A stretch of 64,000 bases of DNA from positions 12,002 to 76,001 of the forward strand of contig DATELK010000212.1 in the NCBI GenBank assembly GCA_035276685.1, written 5' to 3'. This DNA is from JACVRN01 sp035276685 (GTDB lineage: Bacteria > Acidobacteriota > Blastocatellia > Pyrinomonadales > Pyrinomonadaceae). Below, piece after piece: positions 1 through 10,300 of the stretch. The notes below the pieces were generated by a model, which was not told where the DNA came from, did not search any database, and was given only the letters and a program-made list of their open reading frames with translations. Each line of letters opens with the position of its first letter. Positions within the stretch are counted from its first letter, which is position 1. The position numbers and the translations under genes are program-made.

Positions 1-2
1 AC

Positions 3-365
3 GAGACGGAGCAGCGTCTTGAAGCAGTCTGGAAGGAGCTGCTTGGTTTGAAAGAGCTGAGCAGGGACGAGAGCTTCTTCGACTTAGGCGGCGACTCTCT
101 GATAGCTCTTCAGCTCATCTCAAGGCTACGCGACTCCATGCGCGTGGACGTAGGTGTGGCAGACCTCTTCGAGCATCAGACCGTATCCGCCCTGGCGGAC
201 TTTATCAGGCGTGAGCGGGCCGTGCCTGCCGCCGCTGCGCCCGAGACCCTTGAGCTTTCGCCTTTCGAGAGAGGCGGCGAAGAGCTTGAGGCGCTGCTCA
301 GCCAGCTAGAGCAGTTCTCCGACGAAGAGGTCAGGTCTCTGCTTCACGAAGGGACGGAGCGTTAG
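3..365 (+). CDS. C-terminal end of an NRPS/PKS megasynthase: carrier (T) domain, 5' truncated
   Basis: The reading frame is open from the first bases, so this is the 3' end of a gene that begins upstream; the TTG at 48 is not its start. It encodes a phosphopantetheine carrier domain with the motif DLGGDSL; the serine codon at 96-98 is the expected attachment site. After the carrier come an Ala/Pro-rich linker and an acidic helix-like tail (LSQLEQFSDEEVRSLL). That tail resembles the ends of the proteins at 40029-46937 and 54947-62452 and probably works as a C-terminal docking element. Only 5 bases separate its stop from the next gene, whose N-terminus is a basic LLIRLLEKKG helix, so the two proteins probably act in sequence. 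Whether the lost part is NRPS or PKS cannot be told. Confidence 0.9.
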   Translation, partial: ETEQRLEAVWKELLGLKELSRDESFFDLGGDSLIALQLISRLRDSMRVDVGVADLFEHQTVSALADFIRRERAVPAAAAPETLELSPFERGGEELEALLSQLEQFSDEEVRSLLHEGTER

Positions 366-370
366 CCCTT

Positions 371-3300
371 ATGAGCGACCACACGCAACGCATAGACGGG
401 CTCAGCGCAGAGCGCCGGGAGCTTCTCATACGTCTACTCGAAAAGAAGGGGCAGCAGTATAACGTCTTCCCCCTCTCCTTCGCGCAGCAGCGTATGTGGT
501 TCCTCTATCGCTCTGAGCCTGAGAGCCCCTTCTACAACGTCGCGCTCAAGATTCGATTAAATGGCACGCTCAACATTCTGGCGATGGAGCGCGCACTGAG
601 CGAGATAGTACGTCGCCATGAAGTCCTTCGCACCACCTTCACCTCCATAGACGGAGCCCCCGTGCAGGTTATAGCGGCGCACAAGCCCTTGCAGCTTCCC
701 CTCGTAGACCTGAGCCAGATGAATGAAGGCGAGCGAGAGGCGCGGGCCACGCAGATAATTGAGGAAGAAGCAAAGCGTCCCTTCGATTTGGAGCGCGGGC
801 CTGTCGTTCGCGCTCGCCTCGTGCGGCTCGAAGCGCAAGCGCACCTGCTGCTCTTCTGCACGCACCACATAGTCGTTGACGGCTGGGCCATAGGCGTGCT
901 GCTCAAGGAGCTGTCGTCGCTGTACGAGTCCTATGTCTACGGCGCTGCGCCTCAGCTTCCCGAATTGACGATTCAATACGCGGACTACGCGCGGCAGCAA
1001 CAGCAGGCGGGCGCAAAGCTCTACGAGTCTCATCTGGATTACTGGAAGAAGAAGCTCAGCGGCTCAAGCCACGTGCTTGAGCTTCCGACCGAGCGACCGC
1101 GCCCGGCGGTGCAAACCTATCGCGGCGCGCACGAGTCGCTCTCGTTCCCGGCTGAGCTGGTTGACTCGCTCAAGTCGTTTGCTCAGCAAGAGGGCGTCAC
1201 GCTCTTCATGCTGCTCGTGGCCGGTTACGAAGCGCTGCTTCACCGTTACACGGGCCGGACGGATTTTAACATCGGCACGCCCGTCAGCGGTCGAAGCCGC
1301 CCCGAGCTTGAAAGCCTGGTAGGTCTCTTCTCCAACACGCTGATTCTGCGGGCAGACGTTTCGGGCGCGCTCACATTTCAAGAGCTGATTGAGCGCGTGC
1401 GCCGCACCTGCCTTGAGGCCTACACGCACCAGGAGTTGCCCTTTGATAAGGTCGTGGAAGTTCTGCAACCCGAAAGAGACGCTAGCCGCCACCCGCTCGT
1501 GCAGGTCACGTTCTCTCTACAGAACGAAGCGCTCGCGCAGCAAGCCTCTCTGAAAGCGATGCGCCTTCCGGGGCTCGCCGCGAGCCTTGAGGACGTGGAG
1601 ACGGGAACCGTCCAGTTCGACCTGATTCTGACCGTCGAGCAGTCTGAGCAGGAGCTGCGGGCGAGCTTTTCATATAACGCAGACCTGTTCGACGCCGCGT
1701 TCATGCGCCACATGCTGGGCCACTACGAAAGATTACTGGAAGGAGCTGTGAGAGCGCCGCAGACGCTTCTTGCGGAGCTGCCGCTCCTGAGCCGGGAAGA
1801 AGAGGAGCGATTGCTGGCCCAAGGTACAGGGCCGCAGAGAGAGTACGCGCGCGGCCACTCGCTGACAGAGCTATTCGACGCGCAGGCGGCGCGCACTCCG
1901 TCCTGCGTGGCCGTCTCGTCAGGCGAGCGCAGGCTGACTTACGCGGAGCTTGAGAGGCGCGCGAACCGTCTCGCCAATTACCTTCGCTCTCAAGATTTAG
2001 GTGAAGGTTCTACGGTCGGCCTGTTTGTGAGAGCTTCGGAAGAGCTGGCCGTGAGCGCACTGGGCATTCTCAAGGCGGGGGCGGCGCTTCTTCCCTTGTC
2101 GCCTTCGGCCACGCCCTTCGAGTTGGAATCATTAAAGAGCCTTCAGCTTTCGGCGCTCGTCTTTGAAGATGAGTCCGCGAGGGAATTTGAAAGCCTTGCC
2201 TCAAGAGTTATACGCCTTGATGACAATCGCGCTCGCATCAATGAGCAGAGCGCAGATGCCCCTGCACAATCTACATCGGCTGAAAGCATCGCATACATAC
2301 TGCCGCGCGAAGCTTCTGACGGTGGAGCTATCAGCGTCTTGCACGGGACAGCGCAGAACCGTCTGCGCTGGTTGCAGGAGACCTGTCCCGTAGCCTCCGG
2401 CGAGGCGGTGCTATATCGTTCAACTATGAACGTGGAGACGGCTCTGTGTGACCTGCTCTGGCCGCTCATTAGCGGAGGCCGTCTAGTCTTATCTGCGGAG
2501 AGTGAGTCAGCGTTTGAGTCGTTGCCCGCGATAGTCGAGAGGGAGCAGGTCGTGGCTACGCGGCTCGTGGCTTCTGAGATTGCGCGGCTTGTCGAAGACG
2601 CAAGCGTGACGGGCGAGGCTGTGCGAGGAAGGCTTGCTTCACTCAGATGGGTAATCTGCGCGGGCGAGCCTCTGGCCCAGAGGACTCTTGATACGTGGCG
2701 AAGGCTTATGAGCCACGCTGTCATCTGCGAATGCCAGACCGTCGCAGGGACAGAGGTGCTGGCCGTACTTCATCAAGGCGCGTGTGAAGCTGTTAAGCCG
2801 GAAGCGGTGCAGGGCGGCGAGGCCTTTGCCGGATATCCCGTCAATAACGTCTCGGTCGTGGTGGTGAATGAGGCGGGCCGCATGATGCCTGCGGGCGCGT
2901 GGGGCGAAGTCAGCATCGGCGGTGAAGCTCTGGCGGGCGTTGCGGGCAACGGGCGGCTGCGAACTGCCTGGCGCGGGCGCTGGCTCGCGGACGGCCGCCT
3001 GATGCTTGAGGCCGGTAGCGGCCGGGCATGGATTGACGACCGCCTCGTCGCTTATGGCGAAGTCGAAGCGGCGCTGCTCGCTGTAGAGCCCGGTGTGCAG
3101 GAGTGCGCGGTGCGTGCGCGGCGCACACGTCGCGGGACGCGGCTGGTCGCTTACCTTGTCAAGACTGGAAGAGCCTCCAATGCAGAGTTGTCTGAGCGTC
3201 TCGCGCATAGGCTGCCCTCGTACCAGATGCCGCAACACTTTGTAGAGCTGTCATCGCTGCCCTTAACGTCGAAAGGCGCTGTGGATGAAGCGGCGCTGGC

Positions 3301-6300
3301 CGCCGTCCCGCTAATAGAAGAGGCAGAGCTGAGGAAGCTGGAAGAGCAGCTACGCGGTGTGCCGCGCGTGTATGACGCGGCCGTAGTCGTGCATGAAGCC
3401 TTGGAGCAAGCGCGCACGCTTCACCTCACAGACCTGTTTGACGACGCGCAGGGAAGAGAGGACGAGTCTGCGGAAGAGGCAGGCGCGCACCTCTACGCGG
3501 AAGCGACGACGCGTCAGGCGTTCTGCGACGGCGGGCCGCTCAAAGCGGAGGGCTCGCTGCCCAGGAACTTGAAAGAGATGCTCTACAGGGCCGCTCAAAA
3601 CTCTTCAAAGGGCATCACCTACCTGTCCGGCACGGACGTACGCCACTATTCCTACGGCGAGCTGCTGCGAGAGGCCGAGCGTTTGGGCGGCTGGCTCAAG
3701 GCCAAAGGCGCTCGTGCTGGCGAGCCTGTGATTCTGCAACTGGAAGACAACAGAGAGTTCCTCTCAACCTTCTGGGCCTGCGTGCTGGAAGGGATAGTGC
3801 CTGTGCCTCTGGCGACTGCTTCGAGCTACGAGCAGGAGGGCCAGTCTATCAGGATGCTAAAGAACGTCTGGCAGATGTTGGAGAGCCCGCTTGTCGTCAC
3901 GAGCAGCCGCCGCGAGGCTGATATTAGAGCCCTGCTTGAGAGAGCGAGCGGCGCGAAGGCCAGCGTGATTTCTGTGGAAGAGGCCGATGAAAGTGAAGCG
4001 CAGGGCGTTGGTCAGCAATCTTCCGTTGCAGAGCGCGCCGTCGAGTCCATAGCTGAAGAGTCCGCAGACGTTGCGCTCCTTCTGTTCACTTCGGGCAGCA
4101 CGGGTAAGCCGAAGGGCGTACAACTCACGCACCGCAACATCATCAGGATGTCTGCTGGCATAGCCGAGCTGAACGGCTATCACGCGGGAGAGGTGACGCT
4201 CAACTGGATGCCTCTGACGCACGTGGGCGGGCTCGTGATGTTTCACCTGAGGGATGTCTTTCTGGGCTGCGCGCAGCTTCACGCCGGAACCAATGACATA
4301 CTTGAGAATCCGCTGCGCTGGCTGGATGTTATTCAGGACTACGGCGTGACCGTGACGTGGGCACCGAACTTCGCCTTCAAGCTCATTAACGACCATGCTC
4401 GGCTGATTCGTCAAAGAAGCTGGAATCTATCGTCGCTCAGGCTCATAGCCAACGGCGGCGAAGTGGTCAACGCGCAGACCACCATGACTTTCCTAGGCCT
4501 GCTCGCGAAGGACGGCCTCGCGCCGACCGCCATGCGCCCGGGCTTCGGCATGTCCGAGACCTCTTCTTCCATCATCTCTTCGGAGGCGCTGGCGCTCGGC
4601 TCCGAGCGCGGCCTGCAAAGAGTGGACGTGCTTAACGGCAACAAGGTCTTGGCGGGCTCGAACGGCTCCGCACGAGCCGCGACTTTCGTAGAGGTAGGCC
4701 TCCCTGCGCCGGGCCTTCAGGTCAGAATCGTTGATAGGGAGAACCGGCAGCTTTCCGAAGACACTATAGGCCGTCTTCAGGTCAGGGGGGCGCAGGTCAC
4801 GCCCGGCTACTACAGGAACGACGAGGCTAACCGCGAAGCCTTCTGCGAAGACGGCTGGCTCAACACGGGCGACCTTGGATTTCTGCACGACGGGCGATTG
4901 ACGGTCACGGGCAGGGAGAAGGACGTTATCATAGTCAACGGCGTCAACTTCTACGCGCCCGAGATAGAGGCCGTCGTAGAGACTGTGGAAGGTGTCGAAG
5001 GCTCTTACACCGCCGCCTGCGCCGTGCGAGAGAGAGACGGCGACACGGACAAGCTCGCCATCTTCTTTCACTCGCGCCTTCGTGAGCGCACCGAGCAGGC
5101 CGACCTTGTTAAGCGCATACGCGAGACGGTTGCGCGACGCGCAGGCATCAATGCAGACTACGTGCTACTGCTTGAAAAGTCAGAGATTCCCAAGACCGAC
5201 ATAGGCAAGATTCAACGCGCGCAGCTCAAGCAGCAGTTCGAGCAGGGCGGTTTCGCCGCCAGAGTCAAAGAGCTTGACCTCGCGCTTGAAAACAGCAACA
5301 CCCTGCCCGACTGGTTCTATAGACAGGTCTGGGTGCCTAAACGCATCGCTCACCTTCATCAGCATCTGCCAAAGACCTGCCTTGTCTTCATGGACGAGCG
5401 TGGCCTTGGCACGGAGCTTTGCGCGGAGCTGAAACGGCGCGGAAGCGAGACTGTCAGCGTCAAGCCCGGCACGGACTTCCTCAAACAGAGCCGCGAGCAA
5501 TACCTGCTGAATCCTTCCAGCCCCGAGCATTACAGGGAGTTGATGAACGCGCTTGCGGTTGACGGAATCACGCCTGAGCAGTTGCTGCACCTCTGGGCTT
5601 ATGACGAAGAGGCAAGTGAGGGCCGGGAAGAGCTTGAAGAGGCACAGGAGCGCGGGCTCTATAGCCTGCTGTGGCTCGCGCAGGCGCTGGCAGTTGGGGA
5701 AGAATGTGAAGCCAAGTTGAACGTAGTCACCTGCCAGTCGCAGGAGGCCGGTCGCCCTGAGCTTATCAGAGCCTTTCAACACTCTACGCTGCCGGGCTTT
5801 CTCAGGAGCCTACGCATAGAGCTGCCTTCATGCGACGTGCGCCATCTGGATTTGGAGGCGGGAGACGCGCGAGTAAACGTCTCGCTTCTGCTGGAAGAGC
5901 TGCGTGCCGTGAAGGGCGAGGCCGAGGTCTCTTATAGAGGCGGCCAGAGGCTCGTCGCGCGCCTTGAGAGATTAGAGATGCTTGAGGCGGAGCGTCGTCC
6001 CGTGCCGTTCCAGAGAGGCGGGCTCTATCTGGTGTCCGGGGCTTTGGGCGGCGTGGGCGCTCGTGTCTCCGAATACCTGATAAAGCATTACGACGTGAGA
6101 CTCCTGCTCGTCGGGCGCACGAGCCTCGCGGCGGAGCAGGATGCAAAAGTATTCGAGCGACAGGAGCGGCTGCGCGCGATTGAAGCCGCAGGCGGTCAGG
6201 GCTCGTGCCTCTATCGCGCCGTTGATGTCTGCGACCGTGAAGGCTTGCGGCAGGCTGTGGAGGAAGCAGAGCTGCTTTTCGGGCGAAGGCTTGACGGCGT

Positions 6301-7318
6301 GCTGCACCTCGCGGGTGAAGAAGACCTTGCGCGCCACTGGCAGGAGATGGAGCGCTACTGGGCCAAGGCAGAGACGCGTGAGCACGTAGCCTCAACGCTC
6401 GGCGCAAAGCTCACGGGAACCTGGAATCTTTTCGAGCTGCTCAAGGAGCGCGGGCGAGCCGTCTTCATAAGCTTCTCTTCCGTCAACAGCGTCTTCGGGG
6501 CCGCGACCTTCGCCGCGTACTCCGCGGCCAACAGCTTCCTCGACGGCTTCAGTGCTTACAGTCGCGCGCACAATTCCAACGTAGAGACGTGGAGCTTCAA
6601 CTGGACTGTCTGGGACGGGATAGGCATGAGCGCCACCGGGCCAGAATACGCGCGCGAGGTGGCGCAAAGCCTCGGCTACTCCCTGATGACGGCGGAGCAG
6701 GGAATGCACTCGCTCATGGCGGGACTCTCGCGTCCGCCCATGAACGTTGTCGTCGGCCTCAACGGCACGCACGAAGAGGTGCGTAGAAGGTTGCAGGGCA
6801 GGCAGGCCAAGGTGCAGCGCGTGTCGGCCTTCTACACTTCTCGCGATGAAGCGCCGTCTCAGTCGGAGCTTAAAGAATCGGTCGAGTCGTTCGAGCTTGA
6901 GACCGGAGCTTTAGTGGAGTTTCAGAAGGTCGAGTCGCTTGTGCGCGCGGCGGACGGCGCGGTTGACGAGCGTGCGCTTCTTGAGAGAGCCGTGGGCAAC
7001 CTTAAATCCGAAGCCTTTCATGCTCCGCAGGGAGAGGTTGAGAAACAGCTCCTTGAGGTCTGGAAAAAGGTCTTGGAGGTTGAGCGCGTGGGCGTCAACG
7101 ACAAGTTCTTCGAGGTCGGAGGAAACTCTCTCAAGAGCCTGAGGCTGCTCGCGGCCATCAACCAGCGGTTTTCCTGCCAGGTGGCGGTCGCAGACCTCTT
7201 CAAGTTCAGCACCGTGAAGGCGCTCGGCTCTCACATAGAAAAGCTCACCTCGAACGGTCACGGAAACGGCAACGGCAACGGCAACGGCGGACACAAAATC
7301 AGCGGCTTTGAGCTTTAA
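371..7318 (+). CDS. Hybrid megasynthase C-psiA-AL-KR-T, first of three alpha-hydroxy-acid-type modules
   Basis: This 2315-residue protein has five domains. A condensation domain (about 36-475) carries HHIVVDG with His165/His166 and Asp170. An adenylation-like domain (about 495-1010) is decayed: the TSGSTG loop is missing and the A10 lysine is replaced by Ala970 (GAVDE in place of GKVDR). An intact acyl-ligase-type adenylation domain (about 1063-1625) has TSGSTGKPKG from Thr1240 and GREKDVIIVNG; it has WMPLTHVGG where amino-acid-activating domains have the Asp that binds the amino group. A ketoreductase (about 1640-2140) has GALGGVG and Tyr2050 in AYSAAN. A carrier domain has Ser2253. The tail has an Asn-Gly repeat. 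By analogy with PksJ and cereulide/valinomycin systems it may activate an alpha-keto acid, reduce it on the carrier and join it by an ester bond. The substrate is not known, and the decayed A domain is probably structural. Gaps to both neighbours are short. Confidence 0.9.
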   Translation: MSDHTQRIDGLSAERRELLIRLLEKKGQQYNVFPLSFAQQRMWFLYRSEPESPFYNVALKIRLNGTLNILAMERALSEIVRRHEVLRTTFTSIDGAPVQVIAAHKPLQLPLVDLSQMNEGEREARATQIIEEEAKRPFDLERGPVVRARLVRLEAQAHLLLFCTHHIVVDGWAIGVLLKELSSLYESYVYGAAPQLPELTIQYADYARQQQQAGAKLYESHLDYWKKKLSGSSHVLELPTERPRPAVQTYRGAHESLSFPAELVDSLKSFAQQEGVTLFMLLVAGYEALLHRYTGRTDFNIGTPVSGRSRPELESLVGLFSNTLILRADVSGALTFQELIERVRRTCLEAYTHQELPFDKVVEVLQPERDASRHPLVQVTFSLQNEALAQQASLKAMRLPGLAASLEDVETGTVQFDLILTVEQSEQELRASFSYNADLFDAAFMRHMLGHYERLLEGAVRAPQTLLAELPLLSREEEERLLAQGTGPQREYARGHSLTELFDAQAARTPSCVAVSSGERRLTYAELERRANRLANYLRSQDLGEGSTVGLFVRASEELAVSALGILKAGAALLPLSPSATPFELESLKSLQLSALVFEDESAREFESLASRVIRLDDNRARINEQSADAPAQSTSAESIAYILPREASDGGAISVLHGTAQNRLRWLQETCPVASGEAVLYRSTMNVETALCDLLWPLISGGRLVLSAESESAFESLPAIVEREQVVATRLVASEIARLVEDASVTGEAVRGRLASLRWVICAGEPLAQRTLDTWRRLMSHAVICECQTVAGTEVLAVLHQGACEAVKPEAVQGGEAFAGYPVNNVSVVVVNEAGRMMPAGAWGEVSIGGEALAGVAGNGRLRTAWRGRWLADGRLMLEAGSGRAWIDDRLVAYGEVEAALLAVEPGVQECAVRARRTRRGTRLVAYLVKTGRASNAELSERLAHRLPSYQMPQHFVELSSLPLTSKGAVDEAALAAVPLIEEAELRKLEEQLRGVPRVYDAAVVVHEALEQARTLHLTDLFDDAQGREDESAEEAGAHLYAEATTRQAFCDGGPLKAEGSLPRNLKEMLYRAAQNSSKGITYLSGTDVRHYSYGELLREAERLGGWLKAKGARAGEPVILQLEDNREFLSTFWACVLEGIVPVPLATASSYEQEGQSIRMLKNVWQMLESPLVVTSSRREADIRALLERASGAKASVISVEEADESEAQGVGQQSSVAERAVESIAEESADVALLLFTSGSTGKPKGVQLTHRNIIRMSAGIAELNGYHAGEVTLNWMPLTHVGGLVMFHLRDVFLGCAQLHAGTNDILENPLRWLDVIQDYGVTVTWAPNFAFKLINDHARLIRQRSWNLSSLRLIANGGEVVNAQTTMTFLGLLAKDGLAPTAMRPGFGMSETSSSIISSEALALGSERGLQRVDVLNGNKVLAGSNGSARAATFVEVGLPAPGLQVRIVDRENRQLSEDTIGRLQVRGAQVTPGYYRNDEANREAFCEDGWLNTGDLGFLHDGRLTVTGREKDVIIVNGVNFYAPEIEAVVETVEGVEGSYTAACAVRERDGDTDKLAIFFHSRLRERTEQADLVKRIRETVARRAGINADYVLLLEKSEIPKTDIGKIQRAQLKQQFEQGGFAARVKELDLALENSNTLPDWFYRQVWVPKRIAHLHQHLPKTCLVFMDERGLGTELCAELKRRGSETVSVKPGTDFLKQSREQYLLNPSSPEHYRELMNALAVDGITPEQLLHLWAYDEEASEGREELEEAQERGLYSLLWLAQALAVGEECEAKLNVVTCQSQEAGRPELIRAFQHSTLPGFLRSLRIELPSCDVRHLDLEAGDARVNVSLLLEELRAVKGEAEVSYRGGQRLVARLERLEMLEAERRPVPFQRGGLYLVSGALGGVGARVSEYLIKHYDVRLLLVGRTSLAAEQDAKVFERQERLRAIEAAGGQGSCLYRAVDVCDREGLRQAVEEAELLFGRRLDGVLHLAGEEDLARHWQEMERYWAKAETREHVASTLGAKLTGTWNLFELLKERGRAVFISFSSVNSVFGAATFAAYSAANSFLDGFSAYSRAHNSNVETWSFNWTVWDGIGMSATGPEYAREVAQSLGYSLMTAEQGMHSLMAGLSRPPMNVVVGLNGTHEEVRRRLQGRQAKVQRVSAFYTSRDEAPSQSELKESVESFELETGALVEFQKVESLVRAADGAVDERALLERAVGNLKSEAFHAPQGEVEKQLLEVWKKVLEVERVGVNDKFFEVGGNSLKSLRLLAAINQRFSCQVAVADLFKFSTVKALGSHIEKLTSNGHGNGNGNGNGGHKISGFEL

Positions 7319-7338
7319 GCTTCGCAACAGGACTCTTT

Positions 7339-10300
7339 ATGCGCGAACGGCAGCAGATAGCGATTATAGGCATGAGCGGCGTCTTCCCGCAGGCCGAAGA
7401 CCTGCGGCAGTTCTACCTGAACCTCTGCGGCTCAATCAACAGCATTCAGGGGATGCCGCAGGAGCGGCGCGCGTCCTCCGGCTTCGCTGAGGGTAAAGAG
7501 TACATTCAGTGCGGCTACATGAACCGCATAGACGAGTTCGACCACCAGTTCTTCAACATCTCAAGGCGCGAGGCGGAACAGATGGAGCCGCAGCAGCGCT
7601 GGGCCTTGCAGCTTGCCTGCGCCGCCATAGAGAACGCTGGCTACAGCCTGAAGCAGCTGAGGGGCACGCGCACTTCCGTCTCCCTGTCGGCGCTTGAGAA
7701 CAGCTACTCCGCGCTTCTCGGAGCCGAACGCGACGGCCTGACGCTGATAGGCAACATCACTGCTTCCGTCGCCGGGAAGGTCTCTTACTATCTTGACCTG
7801 CGCGGGCCCGCAGTGATGATTGACACGAGCTGCTCGTCCTCGCTCGTCGCGATACACGATGCCTGCTCCAAGCTCATACTCGGAGAGGCGGACTACGCCA
7901 TCGCGGGCGGCCTTAACCTTTACGTCTTCTTCCCCGAGCAGGAGCACTTCTCAGACCCGCTCGGCATCGCAGCGCCCGACGGACGAAGCAAGACCTTCGA
8001 CGCGGACGCGGACGGCACAGGGATAGGCGAAGGCGCTGGCATACTGCTTCTCAAGCCGCTCGAAGACGCCCTGCGCGACCGCGACCACATACACGCCGTC
8101 ATACGTGCGAGCGCCATTAATCAGGATGGCGGGCGCTCGAACGGCTTGGCCGCGCCTTCGCCTCTGGCCCAGACGGAAGTCATCCTGGATGCGTGGAGAA
8201 AAGCTGGCATAGACCCCGACTCTCTGACCTTCATAGAAGCGCACGGCACGGGCACGTACCTCGGCGACCCGATTGAGGTGCAGGGCTTGACGGACGCGTT
8301 CCGGCAGTTCACAGACCGTAGACGCTTCTGCGCCGTAAGCTCCGTCAAGACCAACATAGGCCATCTGGGCTTCGCCGCGGGAGTCTCGGGCCTGATGAAA
8401 GCGACGCTCGCGCTCAAACACCGAAAGCTGTTTCCCTCGCTCAACTTCAAGCGGCCCAACCCGCACATAGACTTCGAGAACAGCCCGCTCTTCGTCAACA
8501 CGGAGCTGAGGGATTGGGACTCCGCGAACGGCAGTAGACGTGCCGCCGTCAGCTCCTTCGGCATCACGGGCACGAACGCGCACGTCGTATTGGAAGAAGC
8601 GCCAGAGCAGGTTGGAAGCGGGAAGACGGACGAGGGACGAGACCTATTGGTCACGCTTTCGGCAAAGACGCCGCAGGCGCTGAGAGAATACGCGAGACAG
8701 ATTGCGGGCTTCGTGAGCGAGACGGATGAAAGCCTCGCTGACATAAGCTTTGTCCTCAACGCGGGCCGCGACGATTACGACCACCGCTTCGCCTGCGTCG
8801 TCGATGATAAGCGACAACTGGCAGACGCTCTGCTCAAAGTGGCAAGCGGCGACGATGCGAAGATAGCTTCCGCCTCGCAATCAAAGGGCTCGACTCGTTT
8901 AATCTTCTTATGCTCCGGCGACGTGCAGGTGCGCTCGGAAGTTTCGGCTGAATTGTCCGGCCGCTTCGTGGTCTTCAAGAGAGCTTGGGACGATTGCCGC
9001 GCCATCCTCGGAGAGTCCGGCATCAATGCAACGACAGAGCCTTTCGTCTTTCAATACGCGCTCTCGTGCCTCTGGCGCTCTCTGGGCGTGCGCCCCACTT
9101 ACATGCTCGGGACAGGCGTTGGCAACTTCGTCGTAGCCGTCGAGACCGGAAGGATGAATCTCGATGAAGCTCTCGCGAAGGCCGTGAGCGCGCCGCGCTC
9201 CTCCTTCTTCAGCTTCGAGAAACTGAAGAGCGGGCTGGACGAGATTCTGAGCGACGGCTTTCCCGTATTTCTGGAGATGGGCCACGACGGAGTGTTGTCG
9301 CGCGCGGTGCGCTCGTTTGCGGGCGCGCAGCACACCCTGAGCGTCATGGCCTCTTACGGCAGCGGCGCGGTAGACCTGCTTGAGACTCTCGCGAGCCTCT
9401 ACGTGGCGAAGGTTCCCGTTGACTGGGAAGAGTTCTATCGTGACGAGGAGTGCCGACGTGTAGAGGTGCCGACTTATCCTTTCGAGAAGACGCGCTGCTG
9501 GGTGGACGCGCCCGTGCCTGAACAGCAGCCGCGCGTGAAGACCATAGAGCCGGAGGCACCTACAGCACCCGCGCCTCTTGCCTCAGCGCTCGATGACGCT
9601 TCGGCGACGGAGACGGAGCGAAAGCTTGCTGCCATCTGGACGGACATTCTCAAGCTTGAGACTTTAGCGCGCGAGGACGACTACTTCGACATAGGCGGAA
9701 ACTCGCTGAGCGGGACTCAAATCGTCAACCGCATAGAGCACGAGTTCGGCGTCAGAATAGAGTTCGAGGACATCTACGACTACCCGACCTTGAAGCAGAT
9801 GGCCGCGCACGTGGACGAGCTGCGAGCCTCGCTCGTGGAAGATGAAGGCGAAGCTACTGCTGCTCCTGCTCCCGCGAAAGCCGCAAGCGTTACTCGCGCG
9901 CCCGAGTCTCAGAAGACAGCGCTCTCCTACGCGCAGGAGCGTCTCTTTCATCTTTACCAGCTTGAGCCCGCGAGCCCCTTCTACAACATGCCCGGCGCAA
10001 TCCGCCTCGAAGGCAAGCTGGACGTGGCCGCGCTTGAGCGCAGCCTGAATGAAATCCTTCGTCGTCATGAAGTGCTTCGCACGACCTACACCGTGCAGGA
10101 CGGCGAGGCCTGGCAGGTCAGGGCGGACGCGCACAGGCTCTCCCTGCCCGTCATCGACTTAAGCGAGCTGGCCGAGCGTGAGACGGAAGCCCTGAGCCTC
10201 ATCACGGCTGAAAGCGCGCGTCCCTTCGACCTGCTGCGCGAGATTCCCCTGCGCGCACGCCTCGTCAGGCTCTCGGAAGATATTCACATACTGCTTCTGA

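Noticed and set aside
7252..7300. Short repeat units AACGGC as a possible CRISPR or tandem-repeat locus
   Set aside because: The repeats are in frame and encode an Asn-Gly linker; there are no spacers.
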